48,347 nt of DNA. It comes from an uncultured Verrucomicrobiales bacterium. Lineage in GTDB: Bacteria > Verrucomicrobiota > Verrucomicrobiia > Limisphaerales > Palsa-1400. Numbering within the stretch: position 1 is the first letter of the stretch; every line of letters begins with the position of its first letter. The position numbers were made by a program, and so were the translations under genes. Below, in pieces: positions 8,576 through 17,965 of this stretch. The notes beneath the pieces were generated by a model that did not search any database, had not been told where the DNA came from, and was given only the letters and a program-made list of their open reading frames with translations. The stretch covers positions 1 to 48,347 of the forward strand of contig CAIYOY010000187.1 in NCBI GenBank assembly GCA_903927905.1, given 5' to 3'.

Positions 8576-8629
8576 AAATTGAACCTCCACCACATTGCTC
8601 ATGTTTTCAATGTGGTGGAGGTTCAATTT
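8576..8629. terminator. Perfect 22-bp inverted repeat, probable bidirectional terminator
   Basis: Arms at 8576-8597 and 8608-8629 are perfectly complementary over 22 bases (left arm core TTGAACCTCCACCACATTG) around a 10-base loop. It lies after trpS and before the Ldh-family gene. No long T tract follows, though flanks are A/T rich. The stem is unusually long and perfect for a simple terminator, so a mobile hairpin element is an alternative. Confidence 0.5.
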
Positions 8630-8705
8630 ATATTAACTTTTTAACGTCTGTGTTTGATGCTTCAAATGTCTTAAGGAGCATCCGCTCCGATGATTTTTAC
8701 GATTG

Positions 8706-9806
8706 ATGTTGTCGTCCATCCAAGCAAGCGTGAAGGGAATGAAAGAACAGGCAAAGATCGCAAATCGTTATCGCCCGGAAACAATCAAACAACTTGCTGC
8801 CGCCATCACCGTCGCGGTGGGTGTGTCCCCATCGGACGCGGCCATTTTGGCCGATGCGCTGGTGGATGCTGATATTCAAGGCATCACGACCCACGGCGTG
8901 TCGCGCCTGAACATTTATGTCCGCCGCATGCAGAAAGGGCTGATCAATCCCAAAGCGGAATTGATCGTAAATCGCCAGCGCGGTTCCACCCTTGCGGTGG
9001 ATGCCGGTAATGGCCTGGGCCAGGTGCAGGCGGTCAAAACGTTGCAGAAGCTCATGCCCATGGCGAAGGAAAATGGTGTGGCCATGGCGACCATTGGCAA
9101 TTCCCAGCACTTCGGTGCCCTCTCCTATTATTGCAACCACGCGGCGGCGCAGGACATGATTCTGCTGGCCATGACCAATGGCGAACCCGCGATGTCTCCC
9201 GCTGGCGGATGCCAGGCTTACTTCGGCACCAATCCGGTCGCCGCCTCTTTCCCCACCGGCAAGGGTTATCCCGTAAAAATTGACCTGGCCACTTCCATCG
9301 TGGCGCGCGGAAATATCATTGCCGCTCAAAAGCGCGGTCAGCCGATCCCCCCCGGTTGGGCGTTGACCGTGGATGGCGAGCCGACCACCGACGCTTCTGC
9401 GGCACTGGCCGGGACGGTGCTGACGATGGCCGGTCATAAGGGCTACGCCCTGGCGTTGATGGTGGAAGTTTTTTCCGGCGTATTGTCCGGCGCGGCGTTT
9501 GGTTCGTCCATCGGCTCGATGTATAAGAACATGGATCGCAAACAGGACGTGGGCCATTTCTTCTGCCTGCTCGATATCGCGGCGTTCATTGATCCGTCCG
9601 AATTCAAACAACGCATGGATCAGGCGATTGACGAAATCAAAGCCTGCCGCAAGCAACCTGGGGTGAACGAAATCCTGATCCCCGGCGAGCGCTCCCATGC
9701 CAAAGCCCAGGAAAATCTGGAGCGCGGAATTTTCATCGAAGAAGCGGTCCAGAAAGAACTTAAGTTGCTCTGTGAAGAATTAAAGATCCCGTTCCGGCTC
9801 GGTTGA
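8706..9806 (+). CDS. Ldh-family NAD(P)-dependent oxidoreductase (malate/L-lactate/ureidoglycolate type)
   Basis: A 366-aa member of the type-2 malate/L-lactate dehydrogenase family, which interconverts 2-hydroxy and 2-oxo acids in the cytoplasm with NAD(P). Family marks are the active-site histidine in GITTHGVSRL (about residue 60), the NSQHFGALSYY region, YFGTNPVAASFP, and the TSIVARGNI stretch. The sequence cannot separate lactate, malate, ureidoglycolate or sulfolactate activity. Start choice is uncertain: TTG at 8703 followed directly by ATG at 8706, with another in-frame ATG at 8739 that would still leave the whole domain. No Shine-Dalgarno sequence decides it. It stands alone between the long inverted repeat and an unrelated AT-rich gene. 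Confidence 0.88.
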   Translation: MLSSIQASVKGMKEQAKIANRYRPETIKQLAAAITVAVGVSPSDAAILADALVDADIQGITTHGVSRLNIYVRRMQKGLINPKAELIVNRQRGSTLAVDAGNGLGQVQAVKTLQKLMPMAKENGVAMATIGNSQHFGALSYYCNHAAAQDMILLAMTNGEPAMSPAGGCQAYFGTNPVAASFPTGKGYPVKIDLATSIVARGNIIAAQKRGQPIPPGWALTVDGEPTTDASAALAGTVLTMAGHKGYALALMVEVFSGVLSGAAFGSSIGSMYKNMDRKQDVGHFFCLLDIAAFIDPSEFKQRMDQAIDEIKACRKQPGVNEILIPGERSHAKAQENLERGIFIEEAVQKELKLLCEELKIPFRLG

Positions 9807-9848
9807 ATGCATGCTGGATAATCGCGGAGCACCCTTTACCTTTATGTT

Positions 9849-10385
9849 ATGAAATACTGCCATTTATCAATGATTTGTTTGATTCTGACCTCAGTCGTCT
9901 GCGGCGCTGACTCTCAATCTGTAAACCCTAATGATTGGCACCCCGATACCAAAATATTAGATGCGACTGTGAAGTATGGCAATCCATCTATGATGGACGC
10001 TGTGAAGTCATTAACATTTGATCTGAAAAAATTCTATCAACTATTGCGAGAGAAAAAATGGCGAGAAACTTATGAATTGCGCGCAAAAGCCTACAGAGAA
10101 GATGTCTTGGAATCTGATTATCTTGCAAAGGCAAAAAAATCTGAAAAGTACTGGGGTTTGATAAACTACGATATTTTATCTGCTAAGTTTGAGAATTCTT
10201 ATGGCGGAACCAATATTGACGAAGCGGTTCTCATTTGCAAATTCATCGAACTTCCAAACTACACTGTATCATATTCTACCGTTTTCTGGCATAAAGAGGA
10301 GGGTGTATGGAGATGTCTTTCAGCGGGTCCGTCTAAACTTGAAATATTTGAATCAATGAGGCCGCCAATCATTGATTGGAGATAG
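9849..10385 (+). CDS. Hypothetical secreted protein, AT-rich
   Basis: A 178-aa protein that I do not recognise. It begins with a clear signal peptide (MKYCHLSMICLILTSVVCGA), so it is exported; the cysteine at the end of the hydrophobic stretch is not in a good lipobox. The rest is a small globular domain rich in Lys, Tyr and Trp, with a predicted helix-rich first half (LKKFYQLLREKKWRETYELR) and a strand-rich end (TVSYSTVFWHKEEGVWRC), an outline seen in NTF2-like folds; that is only an impression. Base composition is clearly more AT-rich than neighbours (many TTT, AAA, TTA codons), suggesting acquisition by transfer. It stands alone between the Ldh-family gene and a repeat-rich spacer. Confidence 0.7.
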   Translation: MKYCHLSMICLILTSVVCGADSQSVNPNDWHPDTKILDATVKYGNPSMMDAVKSLTFDLKKFYQLLREKKWRETYELRAKAYREDVLESDYLAKAKKSEKYWGLINYDILSAKFENSYGGTNIDEAVLICKFIELPNYTVSYSTVFWHKEEGVWRCLSAGPSKLEIFESMRPPIIDWR

Positions 10386-10700
10386 TGAAGGGGTCAAACC
10401 ATAGATTTGTAGATTTTTATTTCAAAAAAACACTTTTGACAAAATGAAGTAATTACAATATCTTGCCCACCACATGGAATGGGACACAATGGAATCTGAA
10501 ATCCAGAACCGGGCCGGGAATCAAAAACACCTCGCCCCATTTGGACTTTTCCTTGATTCGTTGTTTCAAATCTCTTTTTCGCGCCTGTCTTCCGTAGGCC
10601 TTGCGAAAGAAGATGTTCTGCGTGTTTCGCGGTTAAAAGTTTTATTCAGAAAACCATTCTACCACACCGAAGGCCAATTCATTAAAATTTGGGATTTCTT

Positions 10701-10736
10701 ATTTGTTTCGGATTTCGGATTTCGTGCTTCGAATTT
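10701..10736 (+). repeat. Dispersed TTTCG/CTTCG repeat, copy 1
   Basis: This segment reads ATTTGTTTCG, then two GGATTTC units, then GTGCTTCGAATTT. Closely similar sequence occurs in both orientations at 30600-30683, again in the spacer before a PSD-type partner gene. Confidence 0.6.
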
Positions 10737-10806
10737 GCTCCTTCATCCCCTTGCCGCCCTTCTGGAAAGCTTCACCAAACCCTCACGAAGCGACGCAAAA
10801 CTACAG

Positions 10807-10846
10807 CTAACGACACCTAACGCGAGTCAACGCGACCTAACGGCAC
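10807..10846 (+). repeat. Array of 10-bp phased CTAACG repeats
   Basis: The hexamer CTAACG begins at 10807, 10817 and 10837, and TCAACG at 10827, so four units recur at exactly 10 bp, with consensus near ACCTAACGCG. This is about one helical turn, placing all copies on the same DNA face, 130-170 bases before the PSD1 gene start. It could be a protein-binding array or only decayed tandem repeat DNA. Confidence 0.6.
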
Positions 10847-10977
10847 CTATTTTAAGAATTTTGTCCCTTTCGCGTAAAAGGGTCGTTCTGGAACACGCAA
10901 CCAGGATCCGGCGTGGTCTTCCCGAAAGATTGAAGGTTTTGCATCTTTCCGGCGTCTATGCTTTGCTAGTGTTTGTA

Positions 10978-13900
10978 ATGAACCCATGTCGGAAATTGAT
11001 TGGCGGTGCTGTCCTGATGGCCAGCGCCCTGGCCCTGTCTGCCGCCGCCCCCAAGGCGAAATCGGTGGATTTTAACCGCGATGTGCGGCCTATCCTCTCG
11101 GACAATTGTTTATACTGCCACGGTCCTGACGAAAAACACCGCAAAGCGAAACTCCGCCTCGACCAGCGCGATAACGCCACCGCCGCCCACGGCGATACCA
11201 CGCCGATTAAACCCAAAGATCTGGCCGGAAGCGAATTGTGGCGGCGCATCAATGCCAAAAATCCCGACGACCTCATGCCTCCGCCGGACTCCAACAAGAA
11301 ATTGACGGCGGACCAAATCGAGACTTTGCGGCGCTGGATTGCGGAAGGCGCGGAATACAAGGGACACTGGGCCTTTGAAGCGCCGAAGAAACCCGAACTC
11401 CCGCAGATCAAAAACAAAAAGTGGGCGAAGAATGAAATAGATTATTTCGTCGCCGCTAAATTAGCCGAGAAAAAACTGAAGCCGGAAAATGAAGCCAGCA
11501 AAGAGAAGTTGATACGGCGCGTGACCTTTGATCTGACAGGTTTGCCGCCATCCTTGATCGAGGTGAATGATTTTCTCGCGGACAAAAAGCCGGGCGCTTA
11601 CGAGCGTTTGGTGGATCGGTTGCTGGCCTCGCCGCGTTATGGCGAGCAGCAGGGACGATTCTGGCTGGATGCGGTGCGTTACGGCGACACGCACGGCTTG
11701 CACCTCGATAACGAGCGCTCGATGTGGCCGTACCGCGATTGGGTGATCAAAGCCTTCAACGAAAACATGCCGTACGACAAGTTCACCATCTGGCAGATCG
11801 CGGGTGATGAATTGCCCCACGCGACCCCGGAACAAAAAGTGGCCTCCGGTTACAATCGTTGCAATGTTTCCACCAGCGAAGGCGGGGCAATCGAGGAGGA
11901 ATTTTATGTGCGTTACGCGATTGACCGGACGGAAACGACCAGCGTGGTCTGGATGGGTTTGACCGCTGGTTGCGCCGTTTGCCACGACCATAAGTTCGAT
12001 CCCATTTCGCAAAAGGAATTTTATTCGCTTTACTGGTTTTTTAACAACGGTCGGGAAAAAGCGATGGATGGAAACGCGCTGCTGCCACCGCCTTCCATGA
12101 AAATTCCCAGCACGAAGGACAAGCAAACCATCGCCGAGATGGACGCCGAGATCGCTCCGGTGAAGAAAGAAATTGATGACGCGCTGGCAAATCTCAAATA
12201 CAAAGATTCCAATCCGCGCGGCTTGGAAATGTTCTCCGAGCCAAAGGATGCGGTCTGGTTGGAAGATGAATCGCCCAAAGGTGCCACCATCACCGCGACC
12301 GAAGGCAATCCAGCGCTGCAATGGGTGACGGCGACGAACGGACCCGTTTTCAGCGGGAACCGCTCGATCAAACGGACGGCCACCGGCTTGGCGCAGGATG
12401 TTTTCGAAAAAATCAGCGCCCCGATGGTGGTTGGTAAAAAGGACACGTTATTCGCCTACGTCTATCTGGACCCGACGAATCCGCCCAAGGCGATCATGCT
12501 GCAATTCCACACTACCGACTGGATGTTTCGCGCGAATTGGGGCGATGAGGATGCAATTCCTTTTGGTGAGAAAGGAACGCCCACCAAGTTCCTGGCCGGC
12601 AAACTTCCGCCCACCGGACAATGGGTGCGATTGGAAGTCAGCACGGATGATTTAAAAATAAAACCCGGCCAGCGGATCAATGGCTTGGCCTTCACGCAAT
12701 CGGGCGGAACGGTGTATTGGGACAAAGTGGGCGCGGTGACGAAATATAAACAGGAAGACTTGTCAGCCACATCGCAATTCGCTTGGGAAACCTATATGCG
12801 CGCAGACAACGGAGTCGGATTGCCCGAAGAGATTTCCCGGATCATCAAGGCGGGCGCGAAGAAGACCGAAAAGCGCGAAAAGGAATTGGTGCGAAATTAT
12901 TACCTGGAAAACATTTATTCCGGCTCACCGCAAATTTTCGGCCCGCTCCACGCCAAACTGGAACCGCTGCAAAAGAAACGCACGGAATATGAAAACAACA
13001 TCCCCAGCACTCTGATTTCCGAGGATATGGAAAAGCCACGCGGCGCTTTCGTCCTCAAGCGCGGCCAATACGATGCGCGGGGCGATGAAGTGCAACCCGG
13101 TGTGCCGCATTTTCTGCCGCCGCTGCCCAAGACGGACAAGACGAACCGCGTCGCGCTGGCCCAGTGGCTGGTTTCGACCAATCATCCGTTGACCGCGCGC
13201 GTGATTGTGAATCGTTATTGGCAGCAGTTTTTCGGCACGGGCATCGTCAAGACGGCGCAGGATTTCGGTTCGCAAGGCGAATGGCCGTCGCACCCGGAAC
13301 TGCTTGACTGGCTGGCCTGTCATTTCATGGAAACCGGTTGGGATGTCAAACAGATGCACAAGCTCATGGTCACGTCCGCCGCTTATCGCCAGGACAACAA
13401 GGTCACGCCGGAAAAATTGCAGATTGATCCGGAAAACCGCTTCGTCTCGCGTGGGCCGCGCTTTCGATTGGATGCGGAAGAAATCCGGGACAACGCGCTC
13501 TATGTCAGCGGACTGCTGGATGATGAAATGGGCGGGCACTCGGTCAAGCCCTATCAACCAGCGGGTGTTTGGGAGGCGGTTGGTTACACAGCGAGCAACA
13601 CCGCAAAATTTGTGCAGGATCATGGCAACGCCCTCTATCGCCGCAGTCTTTACACGTTCTGGAAACGCACCGCACCGCCGCCGTCGCTGGTCACGTTCGA
13701 CGCGCCATCTCGTGAAAAATATTGCGTCCGCCGCGAACGCACCGATACGCCGTTGCAAGCGCTGGTCGTGATGAACGACCCGCAATACGTCGAAGCCGCC
13801 CGGCATCTGGGCGCAAGGATGATCGAGTTGGATAATAACGTGGACGACCGTCTGGACTTCGCCTTCCAGTTGCTCACCGCCCGTCATCCGTCTCGGGATG

Positions 13901-14091
13901 AAAAATCCATCTTGAAAGAATTGCTCGCGGAAAATCTGGCCAAATATGGCAAGGATGAGGAGGCCGCAAAAAAACTGATCTCGGTCGGCGAATCGCCGGT
14001 CAATAAAGAAATCAAACCAGCCGAACTGGCCGCTTACACCATGGTCGCCAGCACGCTTTTGAACATGGATGAAGTGTTGAACAAGAATTAA
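10978..14091 (+). CDS. PSD1-type exported cytochrome protein (PSCyt1 + DUF1549 + DUF1553)
   Basis: A 1037-aa protein of the planctomycete/verrucomicrobial PSD1 class. After a signal peptide (about residues 1-25) comes a PSCyt1 domain with a heme c motif (CLYCH, C44-C47-H48), a DUF1549/PSCyt2 domain (about 150-360) with a second CxxCH-like motif (CAVCH, 332-336), a middle beta-sandwich-like insert (about 415-600) and a DUF1553/PSD1 domain (about 724-985). Its biochemical role is unproven; heme c motifs suggest electron transfer outside the cytoplasmic membrane, and the class is often proposed to act in polymer breakdown. The frame could start at 10474, but the ATG at 10978 gives the signal peptide. 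A DUF1501 gene follows after 4 bases and is its usual partner. Confidence 0.93.
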   Translation: MNPCRKLIGGAVLMASALALSAAAPKAKSVDFNRDVRPILSDNCLYCHGPDEKHRKAKLRLDQRDNATAAHGDTTPIKPKDLAGSELWRRINAKNPDDLMPPPDSNKKLTADQIETLRRWIAEGAEYKGHWAFEAPKKPELPQIKNKKWAKNEIDYFVAAKLAEKKLKPENEASKEKLIRRVTFDLTGLPPSLIEVNDFLADKKPGAYERLVDRLLASPRYGEQQGRFWLDAVRYGDTHGLHLDNERSMWPYRDWVIKAFNENMPYDKFTIWQIAGDELPHATPEQKVASGYNRCNVSTSEGGAIEEEFYVRYAIDRTETTSVVWMGLTAGCAVCHDHKFDPISQKEFYSLYWFFNNGREKAMDGNALLPPPSMKIPSTKDKQTIAEMDAEIAPVKKEIDDALANLKYKDSNPRGLEMFSEPKDAVWLEDESPKGATITATEGNPALQWVTATNGPVFSGNRSIKRTATGLAQDVFEKISAPMVVGKKDTLFAYVYLDPTNPPKAIMLQFHTTDWMFRANWGDEDAIPFGEKGTPTKFLAGKLPPTGQWVRLEVSTDDLKIKPGQRINGLAFTQSGGTVYWDKVGAVTKYKQEDLSATSQFAWETYMRADNGVGLPEEISRIIKAGAKKTEKREKELVRNYYLENIYSGSPQIFGPLHAKLEPLQKKRTEYENNIPSTLISEDMEKPRGAFVLKRGQYDARGDEVQPGVPHFLPPLPKTDKTNRVALAQWLVSTNHPLTARVIVNRYWQQFFGTGIVKTAQDFGSQGEWPSHPELLDWLACHFMETGWDVKQMHKLMVTSAAYRQDNKVTPEKLQIDPENRFVSRGPRFRLDAEEIRDNALYVSGLLDDEMGGHSVKPYQPAGVWEAVGYTASNTAKFVQDHGNALYRRSLYTFWKRTAPPPSLVTFDAPSREKYCVRRERTDTPLQALVVMNDPQYVEAARHLGARMIELDNNVDDRLDFAFQLLTARHPSRDEKSILKELLAENLAKYGKDEEAAKKLISVGESPVNKEIKPAELAAYTMVASTLLNMDEVLNKN

Positions 14092-14095
14092 TTTT

Positions 14096-15556
14096 ATGAA
14101 CCCTTTCATGCTCAGCCGCCGTCATTTTTTCAAATCCACCGGATTGGCCATGGGCCGCATCGCGTTGGCCGGGTTGATGTATCCGGAAATTATGCGCGCG
14201 GCCACGGCCCAGAAAGTGGGCGGCCTGGCTCATCCGGCTCTTGCGGGTCTGCCCCATTTTGCGCCCAAGGCGAAACGCCTGATCTATCTGTTCATGAACG
14301 GCGGCCCGTCCCAGATTGATTTACTTGACTACAAACCGGGCCTCGAAAAGATTTACGACACCGATCTCCCCGCCTCCATTCGCAATGGCCAGCGGTTGAC
14401 CACCATGACCTCGGGGCAAACCCGTTTTCCCATCGCTTCGTCCAAATACGCTTTCAAACAACACGGCAAATCGGGCATGTGGTTCAGCGAACTGCTGGCC
14501 AAAACCGCTGAAGTCGCCGACGAACTGGCCGTGATCCGGAGCGTGTACACCGAAGCGATCAATCACGATCCCGCCGTCACTTACATCCAGACCGGTTTCC
14601 AAATCCCGGGAAAGCCGAGTCTTGGTTCGTGGCTTTCCTACGGGTTGGGCAGTGAATGTGATAACTTGCCCGCTTTCGTCGTCATGACGCCCAGTTGGTC
14701 CGCCAAGCGCGATGCGCAAGCGTTATACAATCGTTTGTGGAGCTCGGGGTTTTTACCGACCAAACACTCCGGGGTCAGCCTTCGTGCCAAAGGTGATTCA
14801 GTCCTCTATCTGAACGATCCTCCCGGCGTGGATAAACAAGGGCGACGTAACATGCTTGACGCACTCGGCAAATTAAACGCGTCCGAATACAAAAAAATTG
14901 GCGACCCGGAAATCAACACCCGCATCGCCCAATATGAAATGGCGTTTCAGATGCAAGCCTCCGTGCCGGACTTGACTAATATCACCAAGGAATCGAAGGC
15001 CACGCTGGATTTATACGGGCCGGAAGTGACCATGCCGGGAACCTTCTCACACAGTTGTCTGATGGCGCGGCGGATGGCCGAGCGCGGCGTGCGCTGCATC
15101 GAAATTTTCCATCGCGAATGGGACCATCACACCGACCTGACCCGCGACCTCCCCTTGCAATGCCGCGACGTGGACCACGCCTGTATGGGTTTGATCAAAG
15201 ACCTGAAAAATCGCGGCATGTTGGATGACACCCTGGTCGTCTGGGGCGGTGAATTCGGCCGCACCGTTTACTGTCAAGGAAAGTTGACCCATGAAAACTA
15301 CGGGCGCGATCACCATCCGCGCTGCTTCACCATGTGGATGGCCGGCGGCGGCATCAAGGGCGGCACCGTCTATGGCGAGACCGACGATTTCAGTTACAAC
15401 GTGGTCAAAGACCCGGTGCATATCAGCGAAATCAACGCCACCATTTTACATTGCCTGGGCATTGATCATCGCCGTTTGACCTTCAAATTTCAGGGATTGG
15501 ACCAGCGTCTGACCGGTGTGGAAGAGCGAAACGTGGTCAAAGGGATTCTGGCCTAA
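14096..15556 (+). CDS. DUF1501 family protein, Tat-exported
   Basis: A 486-aa DUF1501 protein, a family within the alkaline-phosphatase/sulfatase-like superfamily. The N-terminus carries a twin-arginine signal (SRRHFF at residues 7-12) followed by a weakly hydrophobic stretch, so it is likely exported folded. Typical family segments are [38 protein letters not shown] and [14 protein letters not shown]. The enzymatic activity of the family is not established. It follows the PSD1 gene by 4 bases, and the pair recurs on the other strand at 22362-26464, so the two proteins very likely function together. The gene ends 22 bases before the convergent M56 gene. Confidence 0.93.
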   Translation: MNPFMLSRRHFFKSTGLAMGRIALAGLMYPEIMRAATAQKVGGLAHPALAGLPHFAPKAKRLIYLFMNGGPSQIDLLDYKPGLEKIYDTDLPASIRNGQRLTTMTSGQTRFPIASSKYAFKQHGKSGMWFSELLAKTAEVADELAVIRSVYTEAINHDPAVTYIQTGFQIPGKPSLGSWLSYGLGSECDNLPAFVVMTPSWSAKRDAQALYNRLWSSGFLPTKHSGVSLRAKGDSVLYLNDPPGVDKQGRRNMLDALGKLNASEYKKIGDPEINTRIAQYEMAFQMQASVPDLTNITKESKATLDLYGPEVTMPGTFSHSCLMARRMAERGVRCIEIFHREWDHHTDLTRDLPLQCRDVDHACMGLIKDLKNRGMLDDTLVVWGGEFGRTVYCQGKLTHENYGRDHHPRCFTMWMAGGGIKGGTVYGETDDFSYNVVKDPVHISEINATILHCLGIDHRRLTFKFQGLDQRLTGVEERNVVKGILA

Positions 15557-15578
15557 AATGTTTTGGACGCAGGCGCTC

Positions 15579-17525
15579 TTACTTTTGAGCCGGTTCCAGG
15601 GTAACGAAAACATAAAACCGGTTTGTGGTGGTCTGGGTTTTGTTGGATTGCAAGAATTTGTCTTTTAATTTTTTCGTCTCTGTAATGAGCGGTCCACGGA
15701 GGGCAACAGTTTGGCTCGGTTTAACGACTGCCGTCCCTTGCGATTGGAACACACGGAAATGGGGCAATGGCAGCACTCCGGTTAATGGTTCAGCGAAGGA
15801 TTTGGAAACGGGGTCCCAACTTCGCACTTTGGGCACTGCCTTTCCGGGGTCGTCATAGCCAAGGAACTCGACTAACTTTGCCTGGACATCGAAGCTCCAG
15901 CCATGGTCAGCGGCTCGGGTCAGAATTTCCGCCGACGGTCCAAGGAAGACATCGCTGGTTACATACATCATTTCCGCTTGTTTGGTTGGGGTGGCATCGG
16001 TTGTTTCCACATCGAAGACAATCTCCGTTGCGTCCATGGTTGAGATTTGCGCCAAGCGTCCAGTCTGCGTTTGCACGCGTGGCGCTGCCAAGCAAGTCAA
16101 GCCCTGGGCCAACAGCCTTTCTCTTACCTTTGTGAATTTCAGGTCGTCAAGCACCACCACTTGGCCTTCGGTTTTCAAGCAATCGGCAGTGACGTTGCGT
16201 AGCGATGGAAAATTTGTAGTGCGAAAAACGTTCGGCAACCTGCCTTCTTTCTGGGGTTCTTCGGGATGCGGGCCAAAGAGCGAGTCAAGTTCGCGTCGCC
16301 CTGGGTTGTTGTTTTCCGGAACGGAAAAGAATTTGACCACGAAGGCGACTGAGTTGGATTCTGGCCCATTGCCACCGGAGGTGACGTCATTAGCTGTCCG
16401 AGTGGAACTGACATTTTTTGCATCGCTGATCAACGGACGGGTTGTGTCCGGTTTGACTTTCAGGTGGTCACTTGCCGCTGCCAACAACCACGCGGGATTG
16501 GCCGCCCGGATCGGGAGTGCCATGGTCATCGCTGCGCAGATAATCCCAAACACGGCGGGAACACAACGCCAGCTTAGAGACAGCTCCTGCCATCCGGTTG
16601 ATTTTTCCAACAGGGCTTTGACGCGCAAGGCAAGATCCGATCGAAAACCGCTGCCAGCCACCCCGAGTCCGCCCGTGGGTCGCGACAGGCTCAACTCACG
16701 ACCGAATGCGACAAGTGATTCTGCCAGTGTGGCCGGGCCTTCCGGAATCAGGGCACTGGCTTCATCGGCCGAGCCTTCACATGTCCGGCGAAATTCATGC
16801 CGCATCCACCACGCCAATGGATGCCACCAGGCTACAGCGCAAAAAAAATCGGTCAATGCGAACCAGAACGGATCATGGGCCGCTAGATGCGCCAATTCGT
16901 GCGCGAGCATTACTTGCCGTTGCCGCGCCGTGAACCGTTCGGCAAAATCCAATGGAAGGGCCACCGTTGGCCGCCAAAAACCAAAAGCCACCGGGCCTCG
17001 CACTCGCCGCCAGAGGTGAATGTTGGCGTATGGAAGACGAAGCGGTTTGAACAACGGTTTGGCCATGGACCAAACTTCCGGGCTGGCCGGTTGCATTTTG
17101 CGCCGTTCGGCCAGAAGCCATGCACGAGTTGTTCCGGTAAGTAGCAAAAGTGTAACGGTTCCAGAAATCCACAGCCAGCCTGGCCACGTAACCGGATGCC
17201 TTGTTTCCGCGTTTGGATCGTTGGTCATCACGGTCGGGCGCGAACTGTTCTGCGCGTCCCGCTTGTTTAGCGGATCGCTTAGTCTTACCACCAAACGGCC
17301 TTGTGCAATTTGCGTTGGCCGCCAAGCAGGAATGTGCGCGCGCAATCCGGTCAACTCGTTAATCGAAATCAGGGTCATGGCGATCAGTGCAGCCTGCCAA
17401 CAAACGCGTTGTCGCTTCGCGCTTCGAAGGCAGTGACAGGCAGCGGTGGTCAAAACAACGATCAAGGCTGTTTCAGCGGCAAATATTCCCGCAAATAAAA
17501 TCCACGAATAGAGCGTCGGTATCAT
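15579..17525 (-). CDS. BlaR1-like M56 metallopeptidase with secretin-like C-terminal region
   Basis: A 648-aa membrane zinc metallopeptidase of family M56, the family of BlaR1/MecR1 that sense a signal and cleave the BlaI-type repressor encoded next to them. Hydrophobic segments lie near residues 5-27, 41-58, 117-136, 222-240 and 301-325. The zinc motif is HELAH (H209, E210, H213), with E250 in CEGSADE as likely third ligand. After the last helix there is no penicillin-binding sensor domain; the 300-residue outer region instead includes LAAPRVQTQTGRLAQI, a pattern seen in secretin-type N/C domains of verrucomicrobial proteins. Its signal is therefore probably not a beta-lactam. The ATG overlaps the blaI stop (ATGA). 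Confidence 0.88.
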   Translation of the reverse strand: MIPTLYSWILFAGIFAAETALIVVLTTAACHCLRSAKRQRVCWQAALIAMTLISINELTGLRAHIPAWRPTQIAQGRLVVRLSDPLNKRDAQNSSRPTVMTNDPNAETRHPVTWPGWLWISGTVTLLLLTGTTRAWLLAERRKMQPASPEVWSMAKPLFKPLRLPYANIHLWRRVRGPVAFGFWRPTVALPLDFAERFTARQRQVMLAHELAHLAAHDPFWFALTDFFCAVAWWHPLAWWMRHEFRRTCEGSADEASALIPEGPATLAESLVAFGRELSLSRPTGGLGVAGSGFRSDLALRVKALLEKSTGWQELSLSWRCVPAVFGIICAAMTMALPIRAANPAWLLAAASDHLKVKPDTTRPLISDAKNVSSTRTANDVTSGGNGPESNSVAFVVKFFSVPENNNPGRRELDSLFGPHPEEPQKEGRLPNVFRTTNFPSLRNVTADCLKTEGQVVVLDDLKFTKVRERLLAQGLTCLAAPRVQTQTGRLAQISTMDATEIVFDVETTDATPTKQAEMMYVTSDVFLGPSAEILTRAADHGWSFDVQAKLVEFLGYDDPGKAVPKVRSWDPVSKSFAEPLTGVLPLPHFRVFQSQGTAVVKPSQTVALRGPLITETKKLKDKFLQSNKTQTTTNRFYVFVTLEPAQK

Positions 17526-17914
17526 TTCGTCCTCCGTTTCGCCTCGGCGATCATCTTTCCAAGTTCGTCGAGCTCTTCGCGGCTGACATCGCGGGTCCGC
17601 AACAGATGGCTCATCGCGCTCGTCAGACTGCCTTCAAATAATCGCTCCAAAAAATGTTGGGCCGCGTTGTGGTTGACCTCTTCAGCCCGGACGGCAGCAC
17701 GATAGAAAAAGGCCCGGCCTTCTTCGCGATGTTCGACCAAACCACGCTCTTCCATCTTCCGCAGCATGGTGGCGATGGTGGTGTGGGCCAGCGATCGCTC
17801 GGAGCCAACGGTGGCATGGACTTCGGCCACGCTGGCCTCCCCGCGCGCCCACAATTCCTTTAAGATGCGCAGTTGCAGTTCGCCAAGACGTAAATGAGCA
17901 TCGGGTGATTTCAT
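17522..17914 (-). CDS. BlaI/MecI/CopY-family transcriptional repressor
   Basis: A 130-aa winged-helix repressor of the BlaI family. The N-terminal half carries the DNA-binding domain with the recognition-helix region AHTTIATMLRKMEERGLV, and the C-terminal half is the dimerisation and cleavage part (residues after about 75). It is the first gene of a two-gene unit with the M56 peptidase, overlapping it by four bases, so the usual model is that the peptidase cuts this repressor upon a signal and relieves repression. The start codon directly follows an inverted repeat that lies over the promoter, which suggests autorepression. There is no space for a Shine-Dalgarno sequence if the predicted promoter is right. 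Confidence 0.93.
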   Translation of the reverse strand: MKSPDAHLRLGELQLRILKELWARGEASVAEVHATVGSERSLAHTTIATMLRKMEERGLVEHREEGRAFFYRAAVRAEEVNHNAAQHFLERLFEGSLTSAMSHLLRTRDVSREELDELGKMIAEAKRRTK

Positions 17915-17952
17915 AACTACCGCGATAATACTACTGCGGTAGTTTTTGTCAA
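17915..17952 (-). promoter_or_regulatory. blaI promoter with overlapping operator
   Basis: On the minus strand, TTGACA (17952-17947) and TATTAT (17930-17925) are separated by 16 bases, an excellent sigma-70 promoter. Overlapping it are the inverted repeat AACTACCGC / GCGGTAGTT (17915-17923 and 17936-17944) and a nested dyad ACTAC-TGCG-GTAGT (17930-17943). The -10 box ends 10 bases before the ATG, so the transcript would have almost no leader. Confidence 0.75.
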
Positions 17953-17965
17953 TGGGAAATACTTT

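Larger units (their letters stand above)
10386..10977. other. 592-base intergenic spacer with dispersed and phased repeats
   Basis: No convincing gene is seen here. The frame of the following PSD1 gene stays open upstream to 10474, but the translation in that part has no domain or signal peptide and crosses repeat DNA, so it is taken as non-coding. The spacer contains a TTTCG/CTTCG-rich dispersed repeat (10701-10736) and an array of 10-bp phased repeats (10807-10846). Confidence 0.7.

Noticed and set aside
8697-9698. 333-codon minus-strand open frame across the Ldh-family gene
   Set aside because: Antisense shadow; the plus-strand protein has full family motifs.
10474-10977. Upstream extension of the first PSD1 frame by 168 codons
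   Set aside because: The extension crosses dispersed repeats and would place the signal peptide in the middle of the protein; the ATG at 10978 gives a normal exported protein.
10386-10977. Possible CRISPR-like array because of evenly spaced repeats
   Set aside because: The unit is only 10 bp, without spacers of unique sequence and with no cas genes in the window.
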